DNA of 64,000 nt from Variovorax jilinensis (lineage in GTDB: Bacteria; Pseudomonadota; Gammaproteobacteria; Burkholderiales; Burkholderiaceae_C): positions 25,604 through 89,603 of the forward strand of contig NZ_JASZYQ010000011.1 of assembly GCF_030316885.1 (NCBI RefSeq). The letters run 5' to 3'. Shown in pieces: positions 43,767 through 53,176 of the stretch (position 1 is its first letter; every line of letters begins with the position of its first letter). A program made the position numbers and the translations under genes. Under the pieces are notes generated by a model. That model worked only from the letters and a program-made list of their open reading frames with translations. It made no database searches and was not told where the DNA came from.

Positions 43767-45395
43767 TCAGGAAGCGGCCTCGCGCACCCAGGCCGCGGCC
43801 TTCTCGGCCAGCATGAGCGTCGGGCTGTTGGTGTTGCCGCTCGTGATGGTGGGCATCGCGCCCGCGTCGACCACGCGCAGGCCCTGGATGCCGCGCACGC
43901 GCAGGCGCGAATCGAGCACCGCCAGCGGATCGCCGTCGGCGCCCATGCGCGTGGTGCCGACCGGATGGAAGATGGTGGTCGCGATGTCGCCCGCCAGCCG
44001 CGCGAGCTCCTCGTCGGTCTGGTACTGGGGGCCCGGCTTCCACTCCTCGGGGCTGTACCTGGCGAGCGCGGGCTGGCCGGCGATGCGGCGCGTGACGCGC
44101 AGGGAGTCCGCAGCCACCTTGCGGTCTTCCTCGGTGCTGAGGTAGTTGGGTGCGATCGCCGGCGCGTCCTGCCAGCGGGCGCTCTTGATGCGCACCGTGC
44201 CGCGGCTGGTCGGGTTCAGGTTGCAGACGCTGGCGGTGAAGGCCGGGAAGCTGTGCAGCGGCTCGCCGAAGGCATCGAGCGACAGGGGCTGCACGTGGTA
44301 TTCGAGGTTCGGCCATTCGTGCGCGGGCGAACTGCGCGTGAAGGCACCGAGCTGCGACGGCGCCATGCTCATCGGGCCGCTGCGCTTCATGAGGTATTCG
44401 AGCCCGATCTTCGCCTTGCCCAGCTTCGACGAGGCCATGACATTGAGCGTGGGCGCGCCGTTGATCTTGTAGACCGCGCGGATCTGCAGGTGGTCCTGCA
44501 GGTTGGCACCGACGCCCGGCAGGTCTGCCACCACGTCGATGCCGTGCGAGCGCAGCAGCTCGGCAGGGCCGATCCCCGACAGCTGCAGCATCTGCGGCGA
44601 GCCGATGCTGCCCGCGCACAGCAGCACCTCGCGCGTGGCGTGGGCCGTGACCATCTCGTGGCCGTCCCACACCTGCACGCCGGTGCAGCGCTGCGTGCCG
44701 TCGGGCTGGGGCTCGATCAGCAGCCGGGTCACGTGGGCATTGACCCACATCTCGAAGTTGGGCCGCGCATAGCAGGTCGGCCGCAGGAAGGCCTTGGCCG
44801 TGTTCCAGCGCCAGCCGTCCTTCTGGTTGACCTGGAAGTAGCCGACGCCCTCGTTGTTGCCGCGGTTGAAGTCGCTGCTGTGCGGAATGCCGGCCTGCTG
44901 CGCGGCCTGCGCGAAGGCATCGAGGATGTCCCAGCGCAGCCTTTGCTTCTCGATGCGCCACTCGCCGCCGGCGCCATGCATCTCGTCGGCGCCCAGGTAG
45001 TAGTCCTCGTGCTGCTTGAAGGCCGGCAGCACGTTGTTCCAGCGCCAGGTGTCGTCGCCGGTGAGCGCGGCCCACTGGTCGTAGTCGCGCGACTGGCCGC
45101 GCATGTAGATCATCCCGTTGATGCTCGACGAGCCGCCCAGGGTCTTGCCGCGCGGATAGCGCAGCGTGCGGCCGTTGAGGCCCGCATCGGGCTCGGTGCT
45201 GTAGAGCCAGTCGGTGCGCGGGTTGCCGATGCAGTAGAGGTAGCCGACCGGAATGTGGATCCAGTGGTAGTCGTCCTTGCGGCCGGCCTCGATCAGCAGC
45301 GTGCGCTGCTGCTTGCTGCGGGTCAGGCGGTTGCACATCAGTGCGCCGGCCGTGCCGCCGCCGATCACGATGTAGTCGAAGGTGGTGTCGCTCAT
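43767..45395 (-). CDS. GMC-family FAD-dependent alcohol/choline dehydrogenase-like oxidoreductase
   Basis: The 542-residue flavoprotein has the N-terminal FDYIVIGGGTAGALMCNRL dinucleotide fold, GMC signature 1 around YPRGKTLGGSSSINGMIYMRG, signature 2 AGSIGSPQMLQLSGIGP, and the C-terminal HPVGTTRMG with catalytic His followed by VDAGAMPTITSGNTNSPTLMLAEKAA. It oxidises an alcohol, possibly choline-like or an aliphatic/aromatic alcohol. No betaine aldehyde dehydrogenase gene adjoins it, so betA is not assigned. Confidence 0.93.
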   Translation of the reverse strand: MSDTTFDYIVIGGGTAGALMCNRLTRSKQQRTLLIEAGRKDDYHWIHIPVGYLYCIGNPRTDWLYSTEPDAGLNGRTLRYPRGKTLGGSSSINGMIYMRGQSRDYDQWAALTGDDTWRWNNVLPAFKQHEDYYLGADEMHGAGGEWRIEKQRLRWDILDAFAQAAQQAGIPHSSDFNRGNNEGVGYFQVNQKDGWRWNTAKAFLRPTCYARPNFEMWVNAHVTRLLIEPQPDGTQRCTGVQVWDGHEMVTAHATREVLLCAGSIGSPQMLQLSGIGPAELLRSHGIDVVADLPGVGANLQDHLQIRAVYKINGAPTLNVMASSKLGKAKIGLEYLMKRSGPMSMAPSQLGAFTRSSPAHEWPNLEYHVQPLSLDAFGEPLHSFPAFTASVCNLNPTSRGTVRIKSARWQDAPAIAPNYLSTEEDRKVAADSLRVTRRIAGQPALARYSPEEWKPGPQYQTDEELARLAGDIATTIFHPVGTTRMGADGDPLAVLDSRLRVRGIQGLRVVDAGAMPTITSGNTNSPTLMLAEKAAAWVREAAS

Positions 45396-45569
45396 TCGCT
45401 TGCGTTGTCTCTCTGGTGGTTCTCGGGCCGGTCTGTCGCGGTGCCGATTGTGGCAAAAGGCCGCCGCCGTGCGCGATCGCCTACGCGCAGGGACGCCAAT
45501 CGCGCCGCGGGGCGCGTACGCACCCGGTTACGATGCTGCGTCGTTGCTTTTTACTGCCTGCCGCTGTCC

Positions 45570-46736
45570 ATGCCCACCGATTCGCAGACGCCTGCCGACG
45601 CGCCGGACGCGCAGCGCGCGCAGCCGCGCGTCGACGAACGCGAACAGGATGGCGGCCGCTGGGCGATCGCGAGCGGGCGCTGGACCGTCCTCGGCATGTC
45701 GACGCCTGCCACCTGGGGCGAACTCTCGGAGAGCCTGAAGCGCGTGCCGCCCCAGGACGACCGGGCCTGGGACCTGCGCCCGATCGTGCAGCTCGACCAC
45801 ATCGGTGCGCAGCTGCTGTGGAACCACTGGCGCCAGGCCTGGCCGGCGAGGCTCGAGATGGATTCGCAGCACAAGGCGGTGCTCGATCAGGTCGCCCAGT
45901 ACACCTGCAGCCCGCCGGTCGAGCCGACGCACACCCTGGCTGACCGCGTGCGTGCCTTCGTTCACAACGGCCCGCGCATCATGTTCGTGGCGCGCGACTA
46001 CCTGGCGCTGGTGGGCCAGCTGGTGCTCGACCTCGGCAAGCTGCTGCGCGCGCCGCACCGCGGCCCGTGGCGCGACTTCTCGGGCCAGATCTACCAGTTC
46101 GGCACCACCGCGCTGCCGATCACCGCGCTCGTGGGGCTGCTGATCGGCGTGGTGCTGGCCTACCTGACGTCGCAGCAGCTGCGCCAGTACGGGGCCGAGA
46201 CCTTCATCGTCAACATCCTGGGGCTGTCGCTGATCCGCGAGCTCGGTCCGGTGCTGGCCGCGGTGCTGGTTGCGGGCCGCTCGGGCTCGGCGATCACGGC
46301 CCAGATCGGCGTCATGCGCGTCACCGAAGAGCTCGACGCGATGCGCGTGATGGGCATCCCGCACGGTTTCCGGCTCGTCATGCCGCGGGTGCTCGCGCTC
46401 GCGATCGCGATGCCGCTGATCAGCATGTGGACCTCGATGGCGGCGCTCGCCGGCGGCATGATCGCGGCCGACCTCGCGCTCGACATCTCGCCCCAGTACT
46501 TCATGTCCGCGCTGCCGCGCGCGGTGCCGATGTCGAACCTCTATCTCGCGCTGTCCAAGTCGGCCGTGTTCGGCGTGCTGATCGCGCTGATCGGCTGCTA
46601 CTTCGGCATGAAGGTCAAGCCCAACACCGAGAGCCTCGGCCGCGGCACCACGTCGTCGGTCGTGACCTCGATCACGGTGGTGATCCTGGTCGATGCCCTG
46701 TTCGCGGTGCTGTTCAAGGGCGTGGGACTTCGCTGA
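45570..46736 (+). CDS. MlaE-type ABC permease with N-terminal STAS domain
   Basis: The 388-residue protein has a STAS-like N-terminal domain (about 30-115: WAIASGRWTVLGM, LDHIGAQLLWNHW) fused to an MlaE permease (GQIYQFGTTALPITALVGLLIGVVL, QQLRQYGAETFIVNILGLSLIRELGPVLAAVLVAGRSGSAITAQIG, EELDAMRVMGI). The last part faces the ATPase. In canonical mla operons the STAS protein MlaB is separate; here it is built in. The system moves phospholipids between membranes. The ATPase start codon overlaps its stop by 1 bp. Confidence 0.9.
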   Translation: MPTDSQTPADAPDAQRAQPRVDEREQDGGRWAIASGRWTVLGMSTPATWGELSESLKRVPPQDDRAWDLRPIVQLDHIGAQLLWNHWRQAWPARLEMDSQHKAVLDQVAQYTCSPPVEPTHTLADRVRAFVHNGPRIMFVARDYLALVGQLVLDLGKLLRAPHRGPWRDFSGQIYQFGTTALPITALVGLLIGVVLAYLTSQQLRQYGAETFIVNILGLSLIRELGPVLAAVLVAGRSGSAITAQIGVMRVTEELDAMRVMGIPHGFRLVMPRVLALAIAMPLISMWTSMAALAGGMIAADLALDISPQYFMSALPRAVPMSNLYLALSKSAVFGVLIALIGCYFGMKVKPNTESLGRGTTSSVVTSITVVILVDALFAVLFKGVGLR

Positions 46737-47581
46737 TGGCCGACCTGCAAAACCCCCGGGACCCCGCCGCCGAAGCGGCCGAGCGCGTGGTCGAGATCCG
46801 CAAGCTCTGGACGGTCTTCAAGTCGGCCGACGGCGAGCAGGTGGTGCATCGCGACCTCGACCTGTCCCTGTACCGCGGAGAGGTGCTGTCGCTGGTCGGC
46901 GGCTCGGGCACCGGCAAGACGGTGCTGCTGCGCCAGATCCTCGGCCTCGAGCATCCGACCCGCGGCGAAGTCTCGGTGCTCGGCAAGCCGCCGGGCCAGC
47001 TCAGCGCGATGGGCGCGGCCAACGTCGGCATGCTGTTCCAGCACGGCGCGCTGTTCTCGGCCTTCAGCGTGCTCGAGAACATCGCCTTTCCGCTGCGCGA
47101 GCTCAAGCTCTTGCCCGACGACCTGATTCGAGACGCTGCGCTGGTCAAGCTGCAGATGGTGGGGCTCACGCCGCAGCAGGCCGGCAAGAGCCCGTCCGAC
47201 CTCTCGGGCGGGATGACCAAGCGCGTGGCGCTGGCGCGCGCGCTGATCATGGACCCGCCCTTGCTGCTGCTCGACGAGCCGACCGCAGGCCTGGACCCCG
47301 AGAGCGCCGACAGCTTCTGCGACCTGCTGCGCGGCCTGCACCGCGAGCTGGGCCTGACGGTCGTGATGGTCACGCACGACCTCGACACCTTGTTCGACCT
47401 CAGCAGCCGCATCGCGGTGCTGGCCGACCAGAAGGTCATCGTTTCCGGAACGGCGCGCGACGTGATCGCCTATCCGCATCCGTTCATCCACGAGTACTTC
47501 CTGGGCGGCCGCGGCCAGCGCGCCATGGAAGCGCTGCACGAAGGGGCGGCCAGCAGGCCGGCTCCGCTGACAGAAAGGTAG
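46736..47581 (+). CDS. MlaF-type ABC ATPase
   Basis: The 281-residue ATPase has Walker A GGSGTGKTVLL, the Q-loop GMLFQHGALFSAFSVLENIAF, signature DLSGGMTKRVALARAL, Walker B LLLLDEPTAGLDPES and switch His in VMVTHDLDTLFDL. The sequence GALFSAFSV is typical of Mkl/MlaF rather than amino-acid importers. A C-terminal extension (HPFIHEYFLGGRGQRAM) corresponds to the MlaF tail that contacts its partner subunit. Confidence 0.93.
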   Translation: MADLQNPRDPAAEAAERVVEIRKLWTVFKSADGEQVVHRDLDLSLYRGEVLSLVGGSGTGKTVLLRQILGLEHPTRGEVSVLGKPPGQLSAMGAANVGMLFQHGALFSAFSVLENIAFPLRELKLLPDDLIRDAALVKLQMVGLTPQQAGKSPSDLSGGMTKRVALARALIMDPPLLLLDEPTAGLDPESADSFCDLLRGLHRELGLTVVMVTHDLDTLFDLSSRIAVLADQKVIVSGTARDVIAYPHPFIHEYFLGGRGQRAMEALHEGAASRPAPLTER

Positions 47582-47586
47582 CCGCC

Positions 47587-48570
47587 ATGGAAAACAAGTC
47601 GCATGCCATCGCCGCCGGGGCCTTCGTGCTCGGCCTGGTCGCCGTGCTCGTCGCGCTGGTGGTCTGGCTCACGCGCGACACCGTGGTGCGCAACACCTAC
47701 GAGCTGTCGACCCGCGATGCGGTCAGCGGCCTGCAGCCGCAGGCGATGGTGCGCTACCGCGGCATCGCGGTCGGCAAGGTGACGTCGATCGGCTTCGACC
47801 CGAAGACCAAGGGCAACGTGCGCGTGCTGTTCACCGTCGATGCCCAGGTGCCGCTCACCAAGTCGACCTTCGCGACGCTGAGCTACCAGGGTGTCACCGG
47901 CCTGGCGTTCATCGCGCTCGACGACAAGGGTGAATCGCAGGTCGCGCTGGTGCCCGACAACGCCGACCCGCCGCGCATCCCTCTCAAGCCGTCGCTGCTG
48001 GCGCAGCTCCAGGATCGCGGCGAGATCATCATCGGCCGCGTCGAGGAAGTGACGCAGCGGCTCAACACCATGCTCGGCGACGAGAACCAGAAGCGCTTCT
48101 CGGACGCGCTGCAGAACATCTCGGCCGCAGCGGCCAGCGCCAACCAGCTCACGCAGTCGCTCGACGGCACGGTCAGGAACGGGCTCAATCCGACGCTCAA
48201 GGCGCTGCCGCCGCTGGTCGAGCGCACGCGCGAGACCATGGTGGCAGTCAAGGGCGCGGCCACCGACGTCTCGCGCGTGGCCAACAACTTCAACACCACC
48301 GTGACCCGGCTCAATGCCAAGGACGGCCCGATCGACAAGCTGGGCGAGGGCACGAAGGCGCTGTCGCAGGGCGTGGAGTCGTTCAACAACGCCACCTTGC
48401 CGCGCGTCAACCGCGTGGCCGACGACACCTCGCGCGCGGTGCGCCGGCTCGGCCGCGCGGCCGACGGCATCAGCGAGAACCCGCAGTCGCTGCTGTTCGG
48501 CAGCGGTGGCGTCGCTCCCGGTCCGGGCGAGGCGGGCTTCGTGGCGCCGCCCGCTTCCGCACGTCCCTGA
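47587..48570 (+). CDS. MlaD/MCE-domain periplasmic lipid-transport protein
   Basis: The 327-residue protein has one N-terminal membrane helix (AAGAFVLGLVAVLVALVVWL), a single MCE domain at about 40-120 (GLQPQAMVRYRGIAVGKVTSIGF, LSYQGVTGLAFIALDD) and a long helical C-terminal part predicted to form a coiled tube. It is longer than E. coli MlaD (about 180 residues) and resembles the PqiB/YebT-linked or Mkl-type MCE subunits. It starts 5 bp after the ATPase stop codon. Confidence 0.9.
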   Translation: MENKSHAIAAGAFVLGLVAVLVALVVWLTRDTVVRNTYELSTRDAVSGLQPQAMVRYRGIAVGKVTSIGFDPKTKGNVRVLFTVDAQVPLTKSTFATLSYQGVTGLAFIALDDKGESQVALVPDNADPPRIPLKPSLLAQLQDRGEIIIGRVEEVTQRLNTMLGDENQKRFSDALQNISAAAASANQLTQSLDGTVRNGLNPTLKALPPLVERTRETMVAVKGAATDVSRVANNFNTTVTRLNAKDGPIDKLGEGTKALSQGVESFNNATLPRVNRVADDTSRAVRRLGRAADGISENPQSLLFGSGGVAPGPGEAGFVAPPASARP

Positions 48571-48583
48571 CGAAGGTCTTCCC

Positions 48584-49282
48584 ATGAACGATGCATCGAA
48601 CAACCAACCGTTCCTGCGCCGCGGTGCCGTCCTGGCGCTGGCGCTGCTGATGGCCGGCTGCGGCGCACTGCCGGACAAGCCCCAGCGCGCGGCCCTGTAC
48701 GACTTCGGGCCCGCGCTGCCGACAGCCGCCAAGGCGGCGCCCGCGAGCCCGCCCGGCACGGCCGCGAGCGCCTCCGGTGCCGTCGTCGCGGTGCGGCCGG
48801 TGATCGCGCTCGCCGACATCGACGCCAATTCGCGGCTCGACGGCACCCAGCTCCTGTACCGGCTCGGCTATGCGGACTCGAACGAATTGCGGCCCTACGG
48901 CCAGTCGCGCTGGAGCCAGCCGCCCGCGCAACTGCTGCGTCAGCGCCTGCGCGAGGCGCTGGCGGCCGATCACACGGTGCTGGGGACCGAGGAGAGCGCC
49001 ACGCTGGCGCGCGCCGACGGCCGTCGCCACGACACGCTGCGCATCACGCTCGACGAGTTCAACCAGTATTTCGAATCGCCCGAGCGCAGCATCGGCGTGG
49101 TGCGCGTGAGCGCCACGCTGTTGCGCAGCGGCCCCGGCGGCGAGCGGGTGCTGGCGCAACGCAGCTTCACGGCCGAACGGCCGGCGCCCTCGAACGACGG
49201 ACCCGGCGGTGTCAAGGCGCTTGCCGCGGCCAGCGATGCGGTGGTGGCCGAAGTGGTCGCCTGGGTCGACCAGCCGCGTTAG
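48584..49282 (+). CDS. ABC-type transport auxiliary lipoprotein (PqiC-like)
   Basis: The 232-residue protein has a lipoprotein signal with lipobox LLMAGCG near residue 23 and a domain of the ABC-type transport auxiliary lipoprotein family (YDFGPALP, DGTQLLYRLGYADSNELRPYGQSRWSQPPAQLL). PqiC-like lipoproteins sit in the outer membrane and dock the MCE tube. Its presence instead of mlaC makes this system a hybrid of Mla and Pqi organisation. Last gene of the four-gene operon. Confidence 0.85.
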   Translation: MNDASNNQPFLRRGAVLALALLMAGCGALPDKPQRAALYDFGPALPTAAKAAPASPPGTAASASGAVVAVRPVIALADIDANSRLDGTQLLYRLGYADSNELRPYGQSRWSQPPAQLLRQRLREALAADHTVLGTEESATLARADGRRHDTLRITLDEFNQYFESPERSIGVVRVSATLLRSGPGGERVLAQRSFTAERPAPSNDGPGGVKALAAASDAVVAEVVAWVDQPR

Positions 49283-49304
49283 GCCGCCGGGCCCCGGTCC
49301 GCGC

Positions 49305-49961
49305 TCAGAGGGTGCGGCGCAGCACCGGGAACAGCGTGCCGAGGCCTTCCGCCATCACCTCGACCGCGAGCGCCGCGAGGATCAGGCCCATCAGCCGCGT
49401 CATTACGTTGATGCCGGTCTTGCCGAGCACGCGCGAGATCGTATCGGCGAGCGAGAAGGTCACGCCGGTCGCGAGCCCGACCACCGCGCCGTAGCCCACC
49501 AGCGCCGCGAGGTCCCAGTAGTGCTGGGCCTTGTCGGCGTAGATCACGACGGTCGACATCGTGGCCGGTCCCGTGAGCAGCGGGATCGTGAGCGGCACCA
49601 CGGCGATCGAGGCGCCCAGCGATGCCTTGACCTCGGTCGCGCGGATCTCGTCCTTGTTGGTCTTCGACTCCGCCGGCGCGGCGTTCAGCATGTTGAGCGC
49701 GCTGATCAGGAGCAACATGCCGCCGCCGACCTGGAAGCTCGCGATCGAGATGTTGAAGAAGGACAGCACCTGCAGGCCGAGCAGGGCGCTGACCGCGATC
49801 ACCATGAAGGCGCTGAAGGCCGACACCCAGGCCGTGCGCCTGCGTTGCAGGTCGGTGCACTCCTGCGTGAAATGGATGAAGAACGGAACGATCGCAAGCG
49901 GATTGACGATGGCCAGCAGCGTGATCAGCGGCTTGACCAGGTCCATCGTCGGCGAGGCCAT
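49305..49961 (-). CDS. MarC-family integral membrane protein
   Basis: The 218-residue protein has six hydrophobic helices and MarC/UPF0056 features (ITLLAIVNPLAIVPFFIHFT near the N-terminus, SLGASIAVVPLTIPLLTGPATMSTVVIY in the middle, and GINVMTRLMGLILAALAVEVM near the end). The function of the family is unresolved; the old link to antibiotic resistance is not supported. Its start overlaps the last base of the SDR gene, suggesting one transcript. Confidence 0.9.
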   Translation of the reverse strand: MASPTMDLVKPLITLLAIVNPLAIVPFFIHFTQECTDLQRRRTAWVSAFSAFMVIAVSALLGLQVLSFFNISIASFQVGGGMLLLISALNMLNAAPAESKTNKDEIRATEVKASLGASIAVVPLTIPLLTGPATMSTVVIYADKAQHYWDLAALVGYGAVVGLATGVTFSLADTISRVLGKTGINVMTRLMGLILAALAVEVMAEGLGTLFPVLRRTL

Positions 49962-50707
49962 CAGCGCCCGCCCGTGACGTCGAGGACGGTACCCGTCACG
50001 TAGCCGGCCTCGGCCGACAGCAGCCAGACGATGCCGTTGGCGACCTCGTCGGCGCTGCCGGTGCGCTTCATCGGGACGGTGGACGCGAGCTGGAAGGCGC
50101 GGTCGGGCAGCCCGCCCGAGGCGTGGATCTCGGTGTCGATCAGCCCGGGGCGCACCGCGTTGACGCGGATGCCTTCATCGGCCACTTCCTTGGCCAGACC
50201 GACCGTGAAGGTGTCGATCGCGCCTTTGCTGGCCGCGTAGTCGACGTACTGGCCGGGCGAGCCGAGCCGCGCCGCGGCGCTAGAGAGGTTGACGATCGCG
50301 CCGCCGCTGCCGCCGTGGCGCGTGCTCATGCGGCGCACCGCCTCGCGCGCGCAGACGATGCTGCCGATCACGTTGATTCGCAGCATGCGTTCGAGCCGCG
50401 CCACGCTCATCTCGTCGACCCGGGCCTGCATGTCGACCACGCCGGCGTTGTTGACCAGCCCCGTGAGGCGGCCGAGCTTGGCATCGACCTTGGCGAACAT
50501 CGCGAGCACCTGCGCCTCGTCGCCGACGTCGGCCTGCACCGTGATCGCGGTGCCGCCGCCGGCGCGGATTGCGCGCACCACCTCGTCGGCCGCGAGCGAG
50601 TTGCTCGTGTAGTTGACGGCGACCGCCCAGCCGCGCCGCGCGGCCTGCAGGGCGGTCGCGGCGCCGATGCCGCGGCTGGCGCCGGTGATCAAGAGAACCT
50701 GGTCCAA
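49961..50707 (-). CDS. SDR-family NAD(P)-dependent oxidoreductase
   Basis: The 248-residue classical short-chain dehydrogenase has the cofactor loop ITGASRGIGAATALQAA, NNAGVVD, and the catalytic Ser, Tyr and Lys in VNLSSAAARLG, YVDYAASKGAID. The C-terminal AVRPGLIDTEIHASGG and YVTGTVLDVTGGR are standard. The start is TTG 50707, supported by a strong GGAGGTGGGG upstream. The substrate cannot be predicted; FabG-like or sugar dehydrogenase activities are both possible. Confidence 0.9.
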   Translation of the reverse strand: MDQVLLITGASRGIGAATALQAARRGWAVAVNYTSNSLAADEVVRAIRAGGGTAITVQADVGDEAQVLAMFAKVDAKLGRLTGLVNNAGVVDMQARVDEMSVARLERMLRINVIGSIVCAREAVRRMSTRHGGSGGAIVNLSSAAARLGSPGQYVDYAASKGAIDTFTVGLAKEVADEGIRVNAVRPGLIDTEIHASGGLPDRAFQLASTVPMKRTGSADEVANGIVWLLSAEAGYVTGTVLDVTGGR

Positions 50708-50781
50708 ACCCCACCTCCTGCACGGAAGCCGTGCCTCAGTTAAAACCGTCAGCTTCCGATTACATCATCGAGGAGACGCTC

Positions 50782-51402
50782 GTGAGCCGCATCATCGACT
50801 ACTACTTCACGCCGCAGAGCCCCTGGACCTACCTCGGCCATGCGCGCTTTGCCGCCATCGCGCAAGCGGCGGGCGCCACGGTGCGGGTACGGCCGATCGA
50901 CTTCGGCGCCGTGTTTCCCGTGTCGGGCGGCCTGCCGCTCGGCAAGCGGGCGCCGCAGCGCCAGGCCTACCGGCTGGTCGATCTGGCGCGCTATTCGAGG
51001 CACCTCGACATCGAGCTCCATCCCAAGCCCAAGTTCTTCCCGGTGGCGAGCGACGACGCGGCCCGGCTCATCATCGCGGCCGACATGCACGACGGTTGCG
51101 ACGCCGCGATGAAGCTCTGCGGCGCGGTCTTCGCGGCAATCTGGGTCCAGGAGCGCAACATCGCCGATCCCAAGGTGCTCGAGGCATTGGCGGCAGAATG
51201 CGGGCTCGATGCACGACGCGTCGATCACGCGCAGAGCCAGGCGGTGCAGGAGCGCTACGAGGACTACACGCAGCAGGCGATCGACTGCAAGGTCTTCGGC
51301 GCCCCCAGCTACGTCATCGATGGCGAGATCTTCTGGGGCCAGGACCGGCTCGATTTCGTCGAACGCGCGCTGAAGCAACCCACCACCATCCAAGGAGCAT
51401 GA
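50782..51402 (+). CDS. 2-hydroxychromene-2-carboxylate isomerase family (DsbA-like)
   Basis: The 206-residue DsbA-fold protein has YYFTPQSPWTYLGHARF, with a Ser in the position of the GSH-activating residue, and VFGAPSYVIDGEIFWGQDRLDF at the end. Named members isomerise 2-hydroxychromene-2-carboxylate with glutathione in naphthalene breakdown. Start GTG 50782 has GAGGAGA upstream. It is followed 2 bp later by a dienelactone hydrolase gene, so the two may act in an aromatic pathway or in detoxification. Confidence 0.85.
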   Translation: MSRIIDYYFTPQSPWTYLGHARFAAIAQAAGATVRVRPIDFGAVFPVSGGLPLGKRAPQRQAYRLVDLARYSRHLDIELHPKPKFFPVASDDAARLIIAADMHDGCDAAMKLCGAVFAAIWVQERNIADPKVLEALAAECGLDARRVDHAQSQAVQERYEDYTQQAIDCKVFGAPSYVIDGEIFWGQDRLDFVERALKQPTTIQGA

Positions 51403-51404
51403 CC

Positions 51405-52088
51405 ATGGGTCAATTCATCGATCTCACCGCCAAGGACGGCTTCACGTTCCCGGCCTACGTGGCCGAGCCTTCCGGCAAGCCGCGCGGCGCAGTCGTCGTG
51501 GTGCAGGAGATCTTCGGCGTCAACTCGCACATCCGCGCGGTCGCCGACGGCTACGCGGCCGAGGGCTACCTCGCCGTGGCGCCGGCGACCTTCCACCGCG
51601 TCAAGCAGGGTGTCGAGCTCGGCTACACCGACGACGACATGAAGGCCGGCTTCGCGCTCAAGACCGCGGTCGAGGCGCTGCCGGCACCCGGCGTGCTGCA
51701 GGACATCCAGGCCGCGGTCGACTACGCGGCCAAGGCCGGCAAGGTCGGCATCGTGGGCTACTGCTGGGGCGGCCTGCTGACCTGGCGCGCGGCGGCCAAG
51801 GTAGCCGGGCTCGCGGCAGCGGCGCCCTACTACGGCGGCGGCATGACCACGCCCGAGGAAAGCGCACTGCAGCCCAAGGTGCCGGTGCTGGCGCACTTCG
51901 GCAACAACGACCACTGGATTCCGCTCGACAGCATCGAGGACTTCAGGAAGGCCCATCCCGAGGTCGAGGTCCATGTCTACGAATGCGGCCACGGCTTCAA
52001 CTGCGACCAGCGCGGCTCCTACGATGCCGGCGCCGCCAGGCTGGCGCGCGAGCGCACGCTGGCCTTCTTCGCCCGGCATCTCGCCTGA
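51405..52088 (+). CDS. Dienelactone hydrolase family protein
   Basis: The 227-residue alpha/beta hydrolase uses a Cys nucleophile: VGIVGYCWGGLLTWRAA near 120, then the Asp in HFGNNDHWIP and the His in ECGHGFNCDQRGSYD. The early VVVVQEIFGVNSHIRAVADGYA is the typical oxyanion region. Named members open dienelactones in chlorocatechol breakdown; many paralogues act on other lactones or esters. An AAGGAGCATGACC SD region precedes the ATG. Confidence 0.9.
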   Translation: MGQFIDLTAKDGFTFPAYVAEPSGKPRGAVVVVQEIFGVNSHIRAVADGYAAEGYLAVAPATFHRVKQGVELGYTDDDMKAGFALKTAVEALPAPGVLQDIQAAVDYAAKAGKVGIVGYCWGGLLTWRAAAKVAGLAAAAPYYGGGMTTPEESALQPKVPVLAHFGNNDHWIPLDSIEDFRKAHPEVEVHVYECGHGFNCDQRGSYDAGAARLARERTLAFFARHLA

Positions 52089-52099
52089 GCGGGCCGGCC

Positions 52100-53008
52100 G
52101 TGAGCGCCGCGCGCAGCTTCAGCTTCCCGTCGGCGCTCGCGGCGGGCCTCGCGGCCGCGCTGCTGGCCGGCGCCGCGCCGGCCCTGGCGGCCGACTACGC
52201 CGGGCCGCTGTTCGACACCCATCTTCACTACAACGTGGAAGCCTGGGATGGCGACAGCGGGCCTTTCCCGCCCGCCGAGGCGCTGGCCCGCATGCAGCGC
52301 AACGGCGTCAAGGCGATCGTCGCCAACTCGCGGCCCAACACCGGCACCCGCACACTGGCCGCCGCGCGCGAGACGCGCGAAGCCGGCGTGACGGTGGTGC
52401 CCTTCGTGCGTCTCTATCGCAACCGCGACGACTACGGCAACTGGTTCCGCGACGAGACCATCTACGAGATGGTGCAGGCCGAACTCGCACGCGGCACGGC
52501 CAGTGGCCCCTACCAGGGCATCGGCGAGTTCCACCTCTACGACAGCGCCAACGCCAACGGGCCGGTCGCGAAGAAGCTCATCGTGCTGGCCGAGCAGAAG
52601 AGGCTCGCGGTGCTGGCCCACGTCGACGACACCGCGATCGACCTGCTGATGGCCCATGCGCCCGCGGGCGGCCGCAACCTGCGGCTGATCTGGGCCCATA
52701 CGGGCATCGGCGGCCCGCCGATCGAGCGGGTGCAGGCGCTGCTCGAGCGCTACCCGCAACTGATGGGCGAGCTGTCGTACCGCCCGGGCCTGACCTGCGC
52801 CGACGGGCGGTTGTGCCCCGAGTGGCGGCAACTGATCCTGCGCTACCCGGACCGCTTCCTGGTCGGCTCCGACACCTGGGTCAACCAGCGCTGGAGCGCC
52901 TACGACGAACTCATGCGCGGCTACCGCACCTGGCTCGGCGACCTGCCGCCCGACGTGGCACGACGCATCGCATGGGGCAATGCCGCAGACATGTTCTCGG
53001 TGCGTTAG
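52100..53008 (+). CDS. Secreted amidohydrolase-family metal-dependent hydrolase
   Basis: The 302-residue protein begins with a signal peptide (FPSALAAGLAAALLAGAAPALAA). The mature part is an amidohydrolase-2 TIM barrel: metal-binding LFDTHLHYN near 40, then IGEFHLYD, VLAHVDDTAID, LIWAHTGIGGPP and FLVGSDTW. Export is unusual for this family. Start GTG 52100 lies 11 bp after the dienelactone hydrolase stop codon, so it is probably the third gene of that operon. Confidence 0.82.
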   Translation: MSAARSFSFPSALAAGLAAALLAGAAPALAADYAGPLFDTHLHYNVEAWDGDSGPFPPAEALARMQRNGVKAIVANSRPNTGTRTLAAARETREAGVTVVPFVRLYRNRDDYGNWFRDETIYEMVQAELARGTASGPYQGIGEFHLYDSANANGPVAKKLIVLAEQKRLAVLAHVDDTAIDLLMAHAPAGGRNLRLIWAHTGIGGPPIERVQALLERYPQLMGELSYRPGLTCADGRLCPEWRQLILRYPDRFLVGSDTWVNQRWSAYDELMRGYRTWLGDLPPDVARRIAWGNAADMFSVR

Positions 53009-53176
53009 CGGGGCCATCGGGCGGCTTCGATGCATTGATGCGGCTTTGGCCTTCAATGCGCGGCATTGTTTCCAATCAACGAACACCGCGATTCCTTTTT
53101 CTACGGGTTTCCACCTAGAGATGGGCGCATACTTGTCCTCACGGAAGCACGCCGCTTCCCTCAACAAGGACATCAA

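Noticed and set aside
43965..46736. A 923-residue version of the MlaE-type permease
   Set aside because: The N-terminal half is antisense to the GMC oxidoreductase; the STAS and permease domains begin after 45570.
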